Positions 5,555 to 7,771 of a DNA stretch of 7,771 bases are shown here, piece after piece. Source of the stretch: Dehalococcoidales bacterium (GTDB lineage Bacteria; Chloroflexota; Dehalococcoidia; Dehalococcoidales; DAOVUZ01); assembly GCA_030632305.1 (NCBI GenBank), contig DAOVUZ010000033.1, positions 1 to 7,771 on the forward strand. The letters run 5' to 3'. The notes below the pieces were generated by a model that was not told where the DNA came from, searched no databases, and saw only the letters and a program-made list of their open reading frames with translations. The position numbers and the translations under genes were made by a program. How positions within the stretch are numbered: the stretch's first letter is position 1; each line of letters begins with the position of its first letter.

Positions 5555-6616
5555 CTAGGCAGGAGTGACTCGCCTTCGACGCCTGAACAAAGAGAACAAC
5601 CTCCACCTCCGACCAGCCAACTCGTGTCTAACCTCAGCCGCCATCAGCTCAGCCGCCGCCTGACGAGGGTTAACACCCTCATACAGTACCTGATAAATCT
5701 TCCCGGTAATAGGCATCTCCAGCCCAAGCTGCTGGGCTAGATTCCAGGCAGCAATAGTAGTGCTCACCCCCTCAGCTACACCAGCCATTGACTCAGTTAT
5801 CTCTCCCAGCAAGCGCCCCTTGGTCAACTCCACCCCAACATAGTGGTTACGACTTAATGGGCTGGAACAGGTAACTATCAAATCACCCAAGCCAGCTAAC
5901 CCGGAAAAGGTAAGCGGGTTCGCCCCGAGGGCAGTTCCGAGAGCAGTGATTTCGGTCAGACCGCGGGTGATGAAAGCCGCCCTGGCATTGTCACCATAGC
6001 CCAGCCCGTCAGCCATGCCAGCACCCAGAGCAATGATATTCTTTAATGCCCCCCCCAGCTCGATACCAACGACATCAGTATTGGTATAAACGCAAAGGTT
6101 GGGGGTGGCTAACAGCTTCTGGGCTTTCTTGGCTACAGCTTCATTCTCAGCCGCCACCACTGTAGCTGCGGGCAGGTCGCGGATAATCTCCCTGGAGAGA
6201 TTGGGACCAGAAAGAACACAAATATTAGGCCGAAAACGAGGGTTTATCTCGTCACTAATTACCTGTGACATTCGCTTACTGCTACCAATCTCCAGACCCT
6301 TAGCCACACTCACCACCAGCATCGACCCCTTAAGATAGTCAGCAACCAATCTTATGTTTTGCCGCATAGTCTGTGATGGCACAGCCAGGATAACAGCCTT
6401 CACACCAGCTAATGCTTCACTTAAGGAATCGGTAATCGACAGCCGAGGGGGGAAGGTACTATCACATAGTCCGGCTGAACTTGGTCCGGCAGCTCTCAGC
6501 TCAGTGGCTTCGCATTCCGTCCGCGCCCATAACCTGACCTGCAGTCCCTTACCGGCTAACACCACCCCCAGAGTTACCCCCCAGGTAGTGGTACCAATAA
6601 TAGCAATCTTAGGCAT
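5555..6616 (-). CDS. gpsA: Glycerol-3-phosphate dehydrogenase [NAD(P)+]
   Basis: This enzyme (353 residues) reduces dihydroxyacetone phosphate to sn-glycerol 3-phosphate, the phospholipid backbone, in the cytoplasm. The N-terminal Rossmann domain begins MPKIAIIGTTTWGVTL; the usual GxGxWG loop is GTTTWG (8-13), with Thr at the second glycine. Further motifs are VSVAKGLEIG (102-111), LSGPNLSREI (135-144) and ELGGALKNIIALGAGMADGL, carrying the catalytic lysine K192. The block GDNARAAFITRGL (208-220) and SGLAGLGDLIVTCSSPLSRN (238-257) complete the substrate domain. The length slightly exceeds the family norm because of a basic tail: RRWRL at 336-340, then FSLF and five arginines (345-349). ATG at 6616 has a weak ribosome site (GGGTAAG); the upstream ATG at 6627 is out of frame. 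It is 48 bases downstream of plsY, probably the same operon. Confidence 0.96.
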   Translation of the reverse strand: MPKIAIIGTTTWGVTLGVVLAGKGLQVRLWARTECEATELRAAGPSSAGLCDSTFPPRLSITDSLSEALAGVKAVILAVPSQTMRQNIRLVADYLKGSMLVVSVAKGLEIGSSKRMSQVISDEINPRFRPNICVLSGPNLSREIIRDLPAATVVAAENEAVAKKAQKLLATPNLCVYTNTDVVGIELGGALKNIIALGAGMADGLGYGDNARAAFITRGLTEITALGTALGANPLTFSGLAGLGDLIVTCSSPLSRNHYVGVELTKGRLLGEITESMAGVAEGVSTTIAAWNLAQQLGLEMPITGKIYQVLYEGVNPRQAAAELMAAEVRHELAGRRWRLFSLFRRRRRVTPA

Positions 6617-6641
6617 ATCTTACCCATACTCTTCGTTTGAA

Positions 6642-6660
6642 TCGCCGTTTACCCCGGCGA
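6642..6660 (-). repeat. Small hairpin between plsY and gpsA
   Basis: TCGCCG (6642-6647) and CGGCGA (6655-6660) form a 6-bp stem with a 7-base loop in the 48-base gap. No T-run follows on the minus strand, so it should not terminate transcription. It may be a processing or stability structure, or chance in a GC-rich patch. Confidence 0.3.
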
Positions 6661-6664
6661 GCAA

Positions 6665-7339
6665 CTAACCAGACGAGGGCAAACCCTCTTCCCCAGCCCC
6701 ACCACCCAGCTTACGCTCCCTGCCCGATAGTAACCTGACAATATTATCCCGATGCATAATAAAAATTAATATCGTGCCTACCAGGGTATAAGCCAGATAT
6801 TCAATAGGGAACCTATTCATGATGACCAGGGGGATTAAAATAGTATAAGTGGCTACCACCGCAGCAATGGACGCCAGTGATGCATATCTGGTCACGCTAG
6901 CTCCGATAACAAAAACCTCAGCGCCAAATATTGCTGCCGGCGGGCACAAGGCAATTAGTCCACCGAAGAAGGTGACAACCCCCCTCCCCCCTTTAAATTT
7001 AAGGAATACTGACCAAATATGCCCAACTATAGCCGCTAGAGCCGCTAAAACCTCGGCAACCAATACCCCCAAGCCAAAACCACCCACCTCTTCATAGCCA
7101 GCACCAACTATTAATCCGGCAAATACTACCGCCAGCACCCCCTTTAGCAAATCGAGCGCTAAAACCATAACCGCCGCTTTCTTACCAGCAGCTCGTAATA
7201 CATTGGTCATCCCAATCTTGCCGCTGCCATACTGCCTGACATCTACCTTCGCCCACCACCTGGCTACCAATACCCCAAAGGGAATAGAACCCAACAGGTA
7301 ACCAAGAAGCACTACAGCAACAAACTTGGCAATTATCAT
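6665..7339 (-). CDS. plsY: Glycerol-3-phosphate acyltransferase PlsY
   Basis: PlsY is an integral membrane enzyme that transfers an acyl chain from acyl-phosphate to glycerol 3-phosphate, giving lysophosphatidate. This copy is 224 residues, near the usual ~200-220. The three family motifs are present: YGSGKIGMTNVLRAAGKK (37-54), GHIWSVFLKFKGGRGVVT (106-123) and HRDNIVRLLSGRERK (196-210). The canonical first motif is GSGNxGATN; here Lys41 and Met44 replace Asn and Ala. DLLKG (63-67) is also typical. Hydrophobic segments lie near 4-26, 54-80, 95-112, 125-147, 155-175 and 180-196. The tail after 210 is glycine rich. The start has a G-rich ribosome site (GGGGGGAG) and overlaps the der stop as ATGA, so translation is probably coupled. 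Its substrate is made by the downstream gpsA. No plsX is visible here. Confidence 0.95.
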   Translation of the reverse strand: MIIAKFVAVVLLGYLLGSIPFGVLVARWWAKVDVRQYGSGKIGMTNVLRAAGKKAAVMVLALDLLKGVLAVVFAGLIVGAGYEEVGGFGLGVLVAEVLAALAAIVGHIWSVFLKFKGGRGVVTFFGGLIALCPPAAIFGAEVFVIGASVTRYASLASIAAVVATYTILIPLVIMNRFPIEYLAYTLVGTILIFIMHRDNIVRLLSGRERKLGGGAGEEGLPSSG

Positions 7340-7771
7340 GACTCCCCCCTCGTTTTGAAGACCAAGCGAAATGGAGTGCCCGCAAAGCCAAATGACTGGC
7401 GCAGTTTGTTCTCCAGGTAGCGCCGATAGGAAAAATGGATTAGCTTGGCATCATTGACAAAAAAGACAAAGGTCGGTGGGTTTACCCCAGCCTGAGTAGC
7501 ATATAAGACCTTTAACTGCTTGCTACCGCGCCGTGGTAGAGTATGAGCGGCTACTGCCTGCTGAACCACATTATTAACTTCGGCAGTAGATAGCCGCCTG
7601 AGCCTCTCCTGATATACCTTACATACCTCAGGCATGAGCTCATTCACCCCCTCCCCAAATTTAGCCGAAGTATATACTACCGGCGCATAGGACATCAACT
7701 TGAATTGACTCCTGATGTATCTATCACATTCAGCTGGATTCTCATCTTCAACCAGGTCCCATTTATTAACT
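7336..7771 (-). CDS. der: GTPase Der (EngA), C-terminal 144 residues; 5' end outside window
   Basis: The open frame enters from the window edge and ends with TGA at 7336-7338. It begins VNKWDLVEDENPAEC, which holds the G4 guanine-recognition motif NKWD of the second G domain. It continues with YAPVVYTSAKFGEGV, the G5 SAK motif. The remainder, from about LRRLSTAEVNNVV to TPFRLVFKTRGES, is the KH-like domain unique to Der, with the usual PPTFVFFVND-type strand and YLENKLRQSFGFAGTPFRL. Der has two tandem GTPase domains and acts in 50S ribosomal subunit assembly; full proteins are about 440 residues, so roughly two thirds is missing. There is no start here: an apparent TTG start at 7698 is internal. 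The last bases overlap plsY by four. Confidence 0.95.
   Translation of the reverse strand, partial: VNKWDLVEDENPAECDRYIRSQFKLMSYAPVVYTSAKFGEGVNELMPEVCKVYQERLRRLSTAEVNNVVQQAVAAHTLPRRGSKQLKVLYATQAGVNPPTFVFFVNDAKLIHFSYRRYLENKLRQSFGFAGTPFRLVFKTRGES

Noticed and set aside
6617..6627. Upstream ATG at 6627 as the gpsA start
   Set aside because: It is 11 bases upstream of 6616 and out of frame; the Rossmann fold begins directly after the ATG at 6616.
7336..7698. A separate 120-residue gene starting at TTG 7698
   Set aside because: The frame continues upstream to the window edge with the NKWD motif of Der, so the apparent start is internal.

Overview
The window is a compact bacterial chromosome segment built around a complete class I heat-shock operon, hrcA-grpE-dnaK-dnaJ, on the + strand. 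It is flanked by two minus-strand units. On the left is a divergently transcribed metallo-beta-lactamase-fold hydrolase whose 3' end is cut by the window. On the right is a convergent der-plsY-gpsA cluster whose first gene, der, is cut by the window. No mobile element, tRNA, rRNA or CRISPR array is visible. No stretch over 300 bases lacks a gene; the longest gaps are 583-749 and 4284-4449.

Likely source: the protein features suggest Chloroflexota, probably a Dehalococcoidia-type lineage. Pointers are DnaK starting GIDLGTTFS instead of the usual GIDLGTTNS, a GpsA whose dinucleotide loop reads GTTTWG, PlsY with GSGKIGMTN, and the der-plsY-gpsA and hrcA-grpE-dnaK-dnaJ neighbourhoods. This is inference from recalled family patterns, not a search. 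DnaK also carries the roughly 23-residue nucleotide-domain insertion that Bacillus-type DnaK lacks, which argues against Firmicutes.

Layout: 1-582 (-) MBL-fold hydrolase; 583-749 back-to-back promoters and a variant CIRCE operator; 750-1775 hrcA; 1827-2375 grpE; 2379-4283 dnaK; 4284-4449 a gap with a possible 18-residue peptide and two strong hairpins; 4450-5544 dnaJ; then on the minus strand 5555-6616 gpsA, 6665-7339 plsY and 7336-7771 der (C-terminal part).

How it works together: HrcA should repress its own operon by binding the inverted repeat at 690-720, at or just after the predicted start of transcription. GrpE, DnaK and DnaJ form the Hsp70 cycle, which in many bacteria feeds back on stress-gene expression. 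On the other strand, GpsA makes sn-glycerol 3-phosphate and PlsY acylates it, the first steps of phospholipid synthesis. Der is a ribosome-assembly GTPase translated with plsY through an ATGA overlap.

Most of the window is ordinary housekeeping sequence. The points most worth a second look are the CIRCE operator with a symmetric base change matched to an HrcA with an unusual wing residue, the layered inverted repeats in front of dnaJ with a partial relative before grpE, the proline-rich tandem repeat in the DnaK tail, and the arginine-rich GpsA C-terminus. I see no evidence of a wholly new multi-gene system.
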